In this document: in pieces, positions 1-56,183 of the stretch | Layout: each line of letters opens with the position of its first letter | Position numbering within the stretch: position 1 is the stretch's first letter | NCBI GenBank assembly: GCA_009741485.1 | Contig: VKON01002658.1 | Coordinates: 539,874-603,873 of the forward strand | DNA length: 64,000 nt | From: Malurus cyaneus samueli | Taxonomy: Eukaryota; Chordata; Aves; Passeriformes; Maluridae | Direction: 5' to 3' | The notes under the pieces: model-generated | Databases searched by the model: none | Told to the model about the DNA's origin: nothing | The model's input: the letters and a program-made list of their open reading frames with translations, nothing else | Position numbers and translations under genes: made by a program

Positions 1-281
1 CAGCACATCCCCAATTCCCAGCTCCACTCCCAACACAACCCTGGAGCACTGAGCCACCATTTCAATCCCTCAGTTCCAACAGCTCAGCCCTGTCCCTGTA
101 TCCCCGGGCTGCTTTGAGCCCAGCTGAGTCCCAGCACATCCCCAATTCCCAGCTCCACTCCCAACACAACCCTGGAGCACTGAGCCACCATTTCAATCCC
201 TCAGTTCCAACAGCTCAGCCCTGTCCCTGCACCCTTGGGCTGTTTTGGGCCCAGCTGAGTCCCAGCACATCCCCAATTCCC
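1..281. repeat. 131-bp tandem repeat, at least 2.1 copies, cut by the window edge
   Basis: The motif CAGCACATCCCCAATTCC recurs at 1, 132 and 263, a spacing of exactly 131 bases. The first two copies are nearly identical; the third diverges after about 281. More copies may lie to the left. The unit contains no long reading frame of its own that looks like a gene. Confidence 0.85.
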
Positions 282-371
282 ATTTCTGCTCCCACCAGCT
301 GTTCCCAGAGCCTGCATCACATGGGCTGTGTCCATCCAGCCCTACTGCTGAGCTCTTCCTCCCTCCCTGGA

Positions 372-418
372 ATCCCAAGGGTTGGGCTGGAAGGGATTTT
401 AAGGATCATCTCATCTGT
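372..418 (-). mobile_element. CR1 LINE 3'-end fragment
   Basis: Reads like the end of CR1 in reverse orientation (GGGCTGGAAGGGATTTTAAG, then GATCATCTCATC). It is short and degraded. Confidence 0.6.
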
Positions 419-489
419 GGGAAGCTCACCCTGTTCCTTGCATTGTCCCCACTCCAAACACCACAAACACCATTGGGGTTGGATTTAGA

Positions 490-1842
490 AGAAATAGAAA
501 TATTCTCACCAACAAAACGCTGCATTAAGTGAAGGCACGGTTTTTAGTCTTTAAAGCAGTGCATGCTAAACATACAGAAGATTGAAGTGAAAACTCTGCT
601 TTTTGTGTCACGTTTCAGCAAATTTTAAACCAGATTTCCCAGAGCTGCAGCAATTCCTGGACAATCTTCTCACTGATATTAGGACTGAGCTAAACCTGTT
701 GCCTCAAACCTTTTCAGTGACTCCAAATGTAGCACTAACCCACCACCTTTCCAATTTATTTGTTGGTTTAATTTCTTTCTTCAGCCTCAGTTTGACCAAA
801 CCTCTCAAATTATATTTATATCTCATGGTGCAAAGACTTTGCAAGATACTTTGAGGGAATAAAAAACTGGAGAAGAGTCAGAAAGAAATTGTGATTCAAT
901 AATTCTACGCAAAATAATACCTTGGAAAGGCTCCCAGGAGCTCCCTGTGCTTCCCTTGTTCAAGATTGGGGAAAACACAGGATTTTAACCTCACACAGAG
1001 CTGAGCAACAACACTGAGAATGTTCACAGCAGTCTGGAGACAGCATTGCCAAAATTCACACAACAGCCATCACAGCAGAGCTCTCCCAGCCACTTCACTT
1101 GGACTTTGCACCCAATAAAAATCTCCTGCTGAAAAAAAATTTCAGCAGCGCTGAGATAAAAAATATCAGAGTACAGGGAGTCCTGCACTGCCAGCTCACA
1201 CAAACACTCTGACAAAGGCTGTGAAGCATCTGCTGCTGTTTATTTTTTTTTTTTGGAGAGGAGGGAAGTGCATGAACTGTGACAACCCAAAGCAGCTTGT
1301 GACCCACCTGGGCACCTCTGTGTGCTCCCAGCACGAGTTTTAAATGCTGTATTGGAAGTTAGAAGGTGAGTTTAAGTCATGAAATGCCTGAAATGACCCT
1401 AAACATAAATAAAATATGTATTTTGTCCCTGAATTTGCCTCCTTGGTTTTCTATGCTCGCAACACCCAGGGAAATTTAATTTCTATCAAATCTAGAAGCA
1501 TCCTTAATCTATTTTCTCCTTTGTGACTCATTTTGCTGAAGGGACCTTATCAAACACTGCTTTTCATTTTCACAAACAGGAAATCTTTTACACACGATGG
1601 AGGAAGCCGGAGGCTTGTCCCAAACAAAAGGCACAATCTCCCAAGCTCCTGACAGGTTTTTATTTTCCTGAAACGATAAATCAGCAAGCATGGATGACTG
1701 CATTTTACTCACTTCTTGCTTCAATTTACTGGACCTGAGGGAAAAAGGGTAACAAAAGGTATAATTAATGTAATTAATATCTGCGTGGATGCTCCGGGCT
1801 CGGGGCCAGCGGCCGTGCCTGGAGTCGGCACGTTCTCAGGAC
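490..1842. other. 3' flank of USP32, nothing recognised
   Basis: Unique AT-rich sequence. Open frames here are short, overlap on both strands and match no family I know. A T-run at 1241-1254 is the only simple feature. Confidence 0.6.
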
Positions 1843-2715
1843 ATGATCCCAGCTCCAAGATAAACCTGGGATGGGGATGGTGGGATCCCAGCTCCAAGAT
1901 AAACCTGGGATGGGGATGGTGGGATCCCAGCTCCCAGATAAACCTGGGATGGGGACGGTGGGATCCCAGCACAAGATAAACCTGGGATGGGGACTGTGGG
2001 ATCCCAGCTCCAGCTAAACCTGGGATGGGGATGGTGGGATCCCAGCTCCCAGATAAACCTGGGATGGGGAGTGGGATCCAGCTCCCGGAAAACCTGGATG
2101 GGATGGTGGATCCCAGCACAAGATAACCTGGGATGGGGATGTGTCCCAGCACAAGATAAACCTGGGATGGGGATGGTGGGATCCCAGCTCCCGGATAAAC
2201 CTGGGATGGGGATGGTGGGATCCCAGCACAAGATAACCTGGATGGGGATGGTGGGATCCAGCACGAGATAAACCTGGGATGGGGATGGTGGGATCCCAGC
2301 TCCCAGATAAACCTGGGATGGGGATGGTGAGATCCCAGCTCCAAAATAAACCTGGGATGGGGATGGGTGGATCCCAGCTCCCAGCTAAACCTGGGATGGG
2401 GATGGTGAGATCCCAGCTCCAAGATAAACCTGGGATGGGGACGTGGGATCCCAGCTCAGTAAACCTGGATGGGGATGGTGGGATCCCAGCTCCAAGATAA
2501 ACCTGGGATGGGGACGGTGGGATCCCAGCTCCCAGATAAACCTGGGATGGGGATGGTGGGATCCCAGCTCCAAGATAAACCTGGGATGGGGATGGTGGGA
2601 TCCCAGCTCCAAATAAACCTGGGATGGGGACGGTGGGATCCCAGCTCAAGATAAACCTGGGATGGGGATGGTGGGATCCCAGCACCAAGATAAAACCTGG
2701 GATGGGGATGGTGGG
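1843..2715. repeat. 39-bp minisatellite, about 22 copies
   Basis: Units follow the pattern GATCCCAGCTCCAAGATAAA then CCTGGGATGGGGATGGTGG, 39 bases, with variants in the middle (AAGATAAA, CAGATAAA, GCACAAGATAAA). Each unit holds a GGGATCCC palindrome and a G-rich half. As 39 is a multiple of three and the frames lack stops, long artificial reading frames cross the array, mainly on the minus strand, with a 13-residue period. Many units have single-base losses. Confidence 0.95.
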
Positions 2716-2730
2716 AAGAGATGGGGATGT

Positions 2731-2845
2731 TGGGTTTGGGAAGGTTTGGGAAGGTTTGGTTTGGGAAGGTTTGGTTTGGGAAGGTTTGGTTTGGGAAGGT
2801 TTGGTTTGGGAAGGTTTGGTTTGGGAAGGTTTGGGAAGGGAAGGG
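2731..2845. repeat. 15-bp tandem repeat GGGAAGGTTTGGTTT
   Basis: About seven units of a 15-base G/T-rich motif, shortened to 10 bases at each end, lying 15 bases after the 39-bp array. Confidence 0.9.
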
Positions 2846-3995
2846 GACAGTGGTCACTGCTCTGGACAGCAGCAGGGCCCTGCAGGGTCCTGTCCTTCCT
2901 GTCCCACCTGTCCCAGGACAGAGTTTGTCTATCAGTTCACCCTTGACAACAGCACGGATGAACATCCTTGGTAATTACAGCTTTTCATCTTTAAATTGCA
3001 CTTTTCCATCTTTAAATTGCACTTCAGGCACTTCCAAAGCTTGAGCAGAGCAAAATTCACACTAGGAACGACTACAGCCCACAGTCCTGATACTGAAATT
3101 ACACTTCAGCACTGAAAATGCCCAAGTGACTGCAATGACACCGTGGGGTGACCACACTTGGTACCAATGGCATTGATCATTCTGAGAATCGATCCCAGGC
3201 AGGGGAGGGGACAGTGATGACAAAGTGTCACCACTCCGTGCTGCAGCAGCACTCCCATCCCATCACCTCTACAGACACTCTGCCATCACCCCTGGGGATC
3301 CTGCTGCGTGCTGATCCTTGGATAAATCCCCATTTAGCATCTTCAAGGACCATCAAATCAGAACAATGGTTCATTTCCAGCCAAACACGAGCACGGTGCT
3401 TTTGGGACCACCCAGGGATCGCCGTGCTCCGTCCATGGGCTCTCTGCAGACTTTGCTCTGCTTCCAACTCACCCAGATCCACTTCCCCCTTGGCCAGGGC
3501 AGGGTTGGGGTGCACTGGGGCTCTCCCAGTCCCTCTGTGCCCACAGGAAGTGCCCCAGACTGGTTTTCCCTCCCAGCCTACGTGGTGCCACAGGGACAGG
3601 GACACTGCACACCAGGTACCCGCAGATCCTTGTCCAAAGACCACAGCAAAGCCTTCCTGTGCCTGAGGGATCACTTCCCCTCTCAAATGGATTGTTTTCA
3701 AGTATTAAATGTTGTTATTATCATCAGTAAAATGCCCAGCTTACCTTTGGTAAACAATGAAGAAGCTGTGAAGAATTGCTGGATGAACGCCCACGCTTCG
3801 GCTTTGGGACTGACAAAGGCATTTAAGCTTCATGAAAGCAGCACAGACACTTCAAAGCAGGAAAAGAGTTATTAAAAATTATCTGACAAGAAGTGACACT
3901 TCATCTGCATCCACAGTATTTAATTTGTTTGAATAATATAGTTACAGATAAACAGGTTCACTCCATATACAATTACCAATACCTTTGTTTTAATA
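2846..3995. other. 3' flank of USP32, no gene recognised
   Basis: Mixed-composition unique sequence with a 20-base direct repeat at 2985-3025 (CATCTTTAAATTGCACTT twice). Overlapping open frames at 3148-3875 on both strands show no recognisable domain, no splice pattern and no codon bias that I can see, so I do not call a gene. Confidence 0.5.
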
Positions 3996-4024
3996 CAGCT
4001 CATATTCCAGTACATCAACACTAT

Positions 4025-4030
4025 TTTATT
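4025..4030 (-). promoter_or_regulatory. candidate distal poly(A) signal of USP32
   Basis: The plus strand reads TTTATT, so the transcript reads AATAAA, about 2.08 kb after the stop codon. Cleavage would fall near 3995-4015. No other canonical hexamer was noticed close to it on the left. Transcript support is lacking. Confidence 0.4.
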
Positions 4031-5695
4031 TACAAGGCATTTATGTACATTAACATCTTTCTAAAGTCAGTGCATTGTCAATAAGTTTTATACAATAATT
4101 TACAAAGTGAATGTAGTTAATAGTTAACTTAATAAATTTACTACTAATTCTTGAATTAATTTAATTTAAAAAATTAATTACAACCAATGTAACAAACACA
4201 GAAGATCAAATAACATTAGTAGATTGTGCTACCTGCTTAAATAAAACATTTTAAAGTAAATCAGTTGAAAATCTTTCACTTTTCATGGAGTTTGCGGAGG
4301 GAGGAGTAGACAAGTGGGTGTTGAAAAAGCTTCTAACCTAGAAATTCACAAGTCATGTTTGCTTTTCTTTAGGCTCAACGTTCAGACCACTTTAAAGATA
4401 AAAGACCATAGAGGATAAGGAGCAACACCTGGCAGGCAAGACAAGAGTGGTTTTTTTGGACCAGATCTGCTGTCCCCAAAGAGGCACAGCCTGAGCAAAG
4501 GCAGCCAGAGCAGCTGCTAGCATTTCTGAAATGGATAAACCCCAGATCCTCCTGGAAATGAGAAACTCACTGAAGGTTTGGCATTCGTGTCAAACACCCC
4601 AAAATGAACCCAAACATTAATTGCAGAGAACCACAGAAGTAACGGTTTTGTTAGTGAAGGTACAAAATTCTAGAGAACTGGGGAGATGATGTAGGATAAA
4701 ATTAATAAGCTGCTTAAACTCAGCCAAAGAACAAGAGGCCAAAAGTGTGAAAAAATTTATCTTCATTCAGATATGCAAACAATTGAACACTGAAAATGTT
4801 GAAAGAAATGCCTGCTCAAAAAAAAAAACCCAACCCTCTTTTTTTCCAGTCTTTGCTAAGACTCAGCCACACTTCCCCTCATGCAAGAAGCCCCTTGAAT
4901 TTCAGAGCATGTTGCAAGGGCATGGAAAGCAAGTCTGCTTTAATTGCAACAATTTGCATAACCTGTTTTAACCATAAAAAAAAAAAAGATCATTTGAAAA
5001 GGCAACCAAATTTTGAAAACAAGAAACTGAATTAGGAAACCAATAAAAAAAAAAACCTCCATCCATGAATGCTACGACAGCTACCTGACAGCCACAGCTT
5101 CTTCCTTTGAAATACACAGTGGAAATTCACAGCCATTCACTCCAGAGCCCTTACAACAACAACAACAAAAAAAAACAAAACAAAACAAAAAACAAACTGA
5201 GGGTTTGAATTGAATCAGATGCGTTTTCAAAAGTGCAAATTTAAAAAAGCAACACCAGTCATGAAACATAAGCTCAAGCATCTCTCCTTCCAAAAGCTGG
5301 GAACTTTTTTTGTGCAATGTGCACATTTTAAGACACCGTGAGTGTAATCACAACTACTCTCTCCAACCTGAAGTTTCTTCTCGAGGCAGCTCAAAAAAAG
5401 TTTTGAGGCAGCACTCTTCAGGCAGAAAAGCCATTCCTGAAACATGTTGATCCGTACAGCCAACACGTGGAGAAAACACAAATATAATAAACCATTCAAG
5501 TGTAGAAATTAAATCTCTTCTCAAATGATGATTTGGTTGTGCTCCCAACATACAGAAAGAAAGCAACTGACACACATTAGTGGTGGCAAAACTGGAAACT
5601 TCTTTTCCCCATGACAATTGTTTCCATTTGTGCACTTTTCCTTCTCTTGCCTTCCCCGTTTTGCCAATAAAATGCAATAAAACTGCAGGAAAAAG

Positions 5696-5702
5696 GAGGT
5701 AG
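5696..5702 (-). promoter_or_regulatory. let-7 seed match in USP32 3' UTR
   Basis: The plus strand reads GAGGTAG, so the transcript carries CUACCUC, a 7-mer match to the let-7/miR-98 seed, about 400 bases after the stop codon. A single seven-base match is expected by chance in a UTR of this size fairly often, so function is only possible. Confidence 0.25.
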
Positions 5703-6106
5703 CAATATCATGTTGCCCAAAGACAACACTACAAATTGTTTTTCCCCGTTACCTTAAACCTAACGAGAGCCTCGGGGGGGTGTCAGAACAGTTGGTAAAC
5801 TCTACACTACTTCGTTCAGCTCTTATTTGGACTGTTGAATTTAGCTTTTATTTTGGTCCTGGTTGGCTTTTCTCAAAACCATCGGGTTTAAAGGCCAGTG
5901 GCAGTCTCGGATGTCCAACATCGGCAACGTTTCGAGCGCGTAGTGAGAAAACAGAACAAAACGATACTACTGGATATCGACTGCTTCAGCAGGGCTCTTT
6001 TTGTGCTTTCAGCTCATGGGGACAACGACAACCACTCCGTTATCTCAGCCCCACCTTCCCCAAGGGCAATCCCTCCCTTGTCCCAGCAGTCCCTGGCAGC
6101 CCAGGC

Positions 6107-50071
<43,965 letters not shown>

Positions 50072-53000
50072 CTGAAAACAGAGAAAACAAAAAAGGGTTT
50101 GGTCAATGAGGATGTTACAGAAAGGTAACAGCTTAAAGAATGTCAAAATCCTCCATTTACGTTTACCTTTACAATCAAAAGACAGGAGGAAATGAAATGC
50201 ATGATTTCCCTTAAAGAGTGGGAAAATGTGACTGGAGAAAATGAGATGTAATAATCTAATCTTGCTTGAAAAGAGAGAAGGGAAGCAGCCCTGTAGTTAC
50301 CATCAATGGGAATAACAGCTCACTGCTGAAGTTTTCTGACTACAATGGTGTATTGTAATTTGTTCTAAATTCAGCACCATTCTCCTCACACAAAGGAAAA
50401 TAAACCAGCTTTATGATCAATTTAGCATTGCATGTAAGCCTGAGAAATTATCTGCAACCAACAGCAGTGAATATTATCAAGAGGAGCTCCACCAGCATCT
50501 TTCAGGCTGTTTCATCAATTAACCAGCCTGCTTTTCTGTATTAAAACAAATAAAATATTTCACCACCAATGCATGTTCATAAGACAGAGCAGTGAGACGT
50601 GATTTAATAGGAATCAAACATTGGATTACATGAAATTCTTCACCTGAAATTCCCTTGCACATCCAAAATCTGCTTGCCAGCTACACCTGTTCAAACTTGT
50701 TCACAACTGTAAAGGTGAAAAATATGATGACACCCTGCTCATCCTGGGCTGGGAGCTCCCTGGAAAGCAGTGCTGCCTTCAGATTTTACGAGCACCAAGC
50801 AACTTTCCAAGAAAGTGTTTTAAGAAGGGAAGGATCTCGTGGAACAAAACAAGGCCTTTGTCCAAAGGCAAGCTGCAGGGGAATGGCACAGGATCCCTGG
50901 AAGTTCTGTGATGCAGAAGGAGTGTTTACCATGCAGAAGCCCAGGGAAATGATGCTGCATGTGGGAGCTGAGGCACTGAATTTATAGCAAGGCATTCTCC
51001 TTGCCCTGCTATCAGAACACATGCAGAAACAACACTGCCATGGCCAAAGGCTTTTCAAGCTTTTTGTCAGCCAAAATAAAACAGAGAACTTGAGGGCTTA
51101 ATCCAGCACTCAGTAAAACTTCTACTTTTCAGTTAATTCATTCATCAAAAGCAAAAATCAATCCTTAAATCACATTAAAAGATTCCTCCCTTATTTTAAT
51201 CCGAGTCAACACTGAAACAGATGTTGGCTCCACTTAACAATTGTGTGTAAAAAAAGAAATTGGGTTATGTTTCTTCTCAAATTTTATTAGGGATTCTGGG
51301 TACTTCTGACCAGAAAGAAAAAATAAAATCAAAGTATCTACAAGATAAACCTCAAGCGTGACCCACACAGCACCAGAGCTATCAATTAGCACAGTAGTGA
51401 TTATCATTATCACATATCTTGTTTTACTAAAACGAGCCTGCTTTAATTAGATGGCAGAAGAATGCTGGTCTCATACTGTTACCTGGCTTACAAGGTGTTT
51501 CAATTCCATTATTTCATATTAACATCTACCCAGAGTCACCGTGTGCCTTCACAGGTGATGCTTTAATGAATACTCAGAAAAGGAGGAAATGAAGGAAGTG
51601 CTTCACCTCCTCTCACCTTTAAGCAAAACGTCACCACAGCAAATCTTCAGCCAGCAGGGACAACTCCCCACATTTAATGAGTGTTGGGATTGCTCAGGGA
51701 ACAAGGAAAGGGGAAGCTGCTGCCTTTGTTGTTTTGGCAAAGTAAAGCAAACAACCTGGATCCCAGACTAAATCTAACAACAGTTCTTAGATGAAAATAT
51801 TCTCATTTATTGCAGCTTTCTATGCCTGCACAGACACACTTTTTTTTAACAAAAAAAGACTCTGTGTTCTGATTTTTTCTCCCCCTCTGCCAAATTTTTC
51901 ATCTCCTCACCATTTAATCCAAACTGGTTTAGGGTTATTTGGCAAAAAAGTTTCTATACAAACAAAACATTGCTAAGCTGATGCTCACAGCACCCCTGAC
52001 TGCCCAGGGTGCACTCCAGGCAGTGCTCAGGAGTTGGAAAATCCCATATAAACATCTCTGCCATGATCCATGTGAGTTCTTGAGATACCAGCCAAGATGA
52101 GGAGGAAGCTGTGAGCAGGACTTGTCAAGCAATACTCCCAAGGCCTTCAAAAAGAACCTCACTAGCAGTGTATTTAACAGCAATGATAAGTTGATAGTGC
52201 CAGCCCATGTTACATTTCAAAAGCAAGTTATTATTGCCAGAGCCCACTCAGTATTATTGTTTGCATGCAGAAACTACAAAAAAGGTCACGGAATAACAGC
52301 AAAGGTAATTACTTCCATTCCTTCCCCAGGAGCCATTAAAATGACTGATGCTGGCCATTTAAAATCATCTGCAAAGCTTTGTAAAGATAAGTTCATTATA
52401 CATTTAGATCCATGCACATGAAAGTACAACTGAAATGAGCAGAGTATAAATCAAAGATATTATCAATGTTTACTACAAGTCTGGAAGGCAAAATATTTGA
52501 ATACAAAATCCCAACACCAAAGTACCAATTATTCAACAGAGATAGAACACGATGGCATTTTGAGAGGAAATAAAACTAAGTCTTCAATTATTAAAGGAAC
52601 ATTTCTAGAAGCAATACATCTATTACTATAATAATATTAGAAATTAGAACACTCACATCCCCAGAAGCTGCTTTTTTTTCCTCTCGATTTCACAAGCCCT
52701 ACACAGGAAGCATCACAGAACACAGAGGGATATTTCATGTTGCCTTTAGACACGGGTGTAGCTGACAAACCTGTTTCCTACACTGACTGAAGTTCTTTCA
52801 TTAGGAATATTCACTTTTTCCAAAGGCACAGTCTGCCCAAACACTTTCAGGAGCCAAGTGTCTGCAAACACCTCTGAGAAGAGCATTCACAAGCTGCTAT
52901 CATTAGACACGGGAGACAGACACCACACCATGGGGTGCACCCTTGGTGAATTCACAACCTGACAGGGAAAAACAGACACTGACAACTTCCCAGAATGAGT

Positions 53001-56000
53001 TTGTGATAGTGAACACAGCAAAAACCATCTTCACATCCCACCTGCCAAAAACAGGTGGTACAACCTCAATATTATTGCAGGGAAAGACACTCAGTTGGAA
53101 CTGCGCATCGAATTCTTTACACCTTCAGACCACAGAAGTGACCTTTTGATTGTAAGGTTCTGATTCAAGCTAATAAAACCAAGTTTCAATAATTAGATAC
53201 TGTGTGATAATTCTTAAAATCTATCTATCTTAAAAATCTATCTATCTTCTAAAAACCACCAATGAAACCAAGTCCCAGCCTGTCATTGTGCCTGTGGTAA
53301 CTTTGCTAACACAAACCTCCCGTGCCACCTCAGCTGGAGGGTTTCCAGTAAAGCTGCAGACAGTTTAACAGGAGATTAGTGCTGCATTCAACTCTCCAGG
53401 GAATATTCCAGCTCCAGTTTGTTTAATAAAGTTTAAATGAAACCACGCAACCTCAGCTAAAAATGTCACCCAGCTTAAAGTAATTGTAACAAACCTTCAG
53501 CTCACCAACTGCAGAGGATATTTTTAGTTTCTTAGTGTTACTTAAACTTCAGGCTTTTATATGGATGTACTACCCCACATTTTTGTTTTTAATTCCAGTT
53601 AATGAAATGTGCAGTGCCTTCCAAAACTGGCCCATGCTGGAAAGCACCTGGTTCTGCTCTGCCTTCACATATTTATCACCAAGTCATCCTGAAGTTTTCC
53701 TTTTGGACTAAAACTGCACCTGAAACTCAAACTATGCAAAAGCTGAGATGCCCAGCTCTAGAATTAGATACTACTGTAAGAAGGAACTTTAAATCTTCCT
53801 TGATTATAAACATTTTTGATGATGTAACTACTGACATCAGGAATATAAGAACTGCTACACACAACAATCTCTGCTTAAAGGTTAAAAGAAGTGGTTGGTC
53901 AGGCCTTGTGGATTTATTACAGTTGAGCTAAAAATTACTGTACACCTTGCCTGTGACATCAAGAGCAACCACGATGCAGGTATTTCAAATTCCTATTAAA
54001 TATTTATTTGCAAAGTCAGTTCAGCCACAAAAACACCTTCCCTTACAATGCTTTCCCCACTATCCTTCAAAATGGAAACACACGGATGTGAAATGCTGAG
54101 AAACACAAAATGAGACCTTTCCAGAGCAGACACTTGTCTGATGGAGCAAAGGTGAAGAATAAAAGCATTTGAACTCTTAATATGGACAGAGACATCCAGG
54201 CAAGAGACACTTAACCTCTCCTTGTCTGGTCTCAGTACTAAAATGGATATAAATTCCAGCCAGCATCAGGCAGATGGGTGATAAATGAGCTAAGAAATTG
54301 TGTAAAAGCACTACAAGCTACCACTAAAAAGCTGATTTAATCAGTGAAAAGGGCAGAATCTCAAGAATTTAACTCAGGGGATGTGGAATTAATCTGTCCT
54401 GGCTACAATAAACTGACCAATTAACATCAGGTAGAACTAATTGGACACAAAAACACCTCCAGAATCACAAAAGCTCCATGCAAATCATCACTGCCATTAG
54501 GAGGAGCAGCAGCAACCACAACCAAAAAGCTGATCTTTGTCTCTAAAACCTGAAATACTTCATGTGACTACATGAAAAGAAAGGATTTATTCTGCCTCAC
54601 AGGTTCCCAGCACAAAACCCAAAACAGACCAACCAAGGCAGAAAACCGCGATGTATCGACAATGCTGAAAGTCAAAACAGGAAACAAAGTATTGCATAAG
54701 CAGGAAGAGAAAACACAGGATAAAAAGGTCAGTCAAGGTGCAGGGTTCAAGAATCTTTTGAGCTCCTCAAAGTACTGCTACTTTTCCCCAGAAAAGGAAG
54801 CATCAAAATGCTCACAGCACTCTCCAAACACACACACAAAATCTGAATTTCCAATGTCACTACTGGATGAAAAGCAGCTTGCTAAGTCAGTGCCTTAAAA
54901 AAAACAAAATCCCACCAGCCCTGCAGATCACAAGTACACAAAGCAAGCGATAATTTGCAACCATCAGCATAACATTGCATTTATTCTTTACTAAAAATAA
55001 CCAAACCTGAATTCTAATAAAACTGACAACTTGCTCATCCTTCAGAATGCAATAAAAATTCACCTGTCTCAAGTTCTTCCTCACTTCCAGCTCAGGTTTT
55101 CATAACTCCAATATTTTGATTTTTAAGTGACAATTTTAGAGGTTCGATATCAAACTCACAGGGTATATAATTCTCTAACCAGACAATTATCTTCCCTGTA
55201 ATCACTCGCTCAATATTTCCCCTAGGAATCTTCATCCTAGTTATACATGGAAATTTTATTACTTTTTTCATTAGTCTTTATTGTGACTTAATGGCTGTGG
55301 TTATGAAGTTGTCAAGAACCAAAGCAATTACTAAAAAGCTTCAAAGAGGTAAAATGTGCAAGTGAACGTAAAGTGTGTTTGGGAACAACCCCAAATTGGA
55401 GGAACCAACTGCAAAACACAATCGAGATAAATGAAGCAGCTATGACTAAAAAGTCAACCTCCACACCCACACACCCCTGCTAAAAAGGAATTCACTTGGG
55501 AATATTTTGGGAGAAAACACAGACAAAAAAATCCTGCCTTCCCTAATGGAAAAATGAATCCACTTCTCAGGAATCTTTCATAACTGGAGTATCAGAAATG
55601 GCAGCACTCCATTTACACATGGCACCTCCAGAAAGACTTCACAGTCTTAACATTTACCAATAACAGGAATTTAAGGATAACAACACCATGGTTTGGGTAT
55701 TAGGGAAAAAAAAAAAAAGGAATTATTCAATCCAGTTGCATTTTTTTTCCTCCCACCTATTCTTTGGTTTTGGTAGCAGTGGCTCATCCTGTGGATAAAG
55801 CTTTTCCTGGTTCTATCAGCCCTTCCCCTAATGCATATCAAAGGTTTAACATCTCCTGTGCAGGGAGTGCAAGGAGATTTAGTCGTTACAATAGGATTTG
55901 CCAATTTTCTCTAACACGGATATTTAGCATTTATGTGACACTTTTAATCTTCAAAGAGCTTATTCCTCACAGTAACCATCCCCAAAAAATGCCAGCATTC

Positions 56001-56150
56001 CCAACCTGTTTTACCCTCTGTATCTCCATCAGGGCACGGTGCTGTTTGCATTATGTTTTGCTGCCAGCAAAGCTCATCACAGATTTGGTGACAACTCTCC
56101 CAGTAAGCCCAGTGTGGAGAAGAACTGGTACATAATAGCCAGTGAAATAA

Positions 56151-56183
56151 CAATAGTAATAATAATAATAATGATAATAATAG
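56151..56183. repeat. (AAT)n microsatellite, intron 1
   Basis: Run of AAT units with one substitution. Confidence 0.8.

Larger units (their letters stand above)
4000..6106 (-). other. USP32: USP32 3' untranslated region (left end estimated)
   Basis: The segment after the stop codon has no intron signals or competing gene. It contains an A-rich stretch at 5155-5195 (plus strand) and several AT-rich blocks typical of avian 3' UTRs. The left limit is set by the AATAAA at 4025-4030. A nearer AATAAA-like site around 5847 could give a short 3' UTR of about 270 bases. The extent is inferred, not seen in a transcript. Confidence 0.5.

Noticed and set aside
1721..2688. Long minus-strand reading frames with Pro/Ser/His-rich 13-residue repeats
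   Set aside because: They are only the 39-bp minisatellite read in stop-free frames; several frames and both strands are open at once, and there is no flanking gene structure.
3148..3875. Overlapping frames on both strands in the 3' flank
   Set aside because: There is no recognisable domain and no consistent strand; GC-richer composition alone explains the open frames.
54572..54898. Lys/Ser-rich plus-strand frame of 108 codons in intron 1
   Set aside because: It resembles no family, has no splice or promoter context, and frames of this length occur by chance in a 64-kb window.
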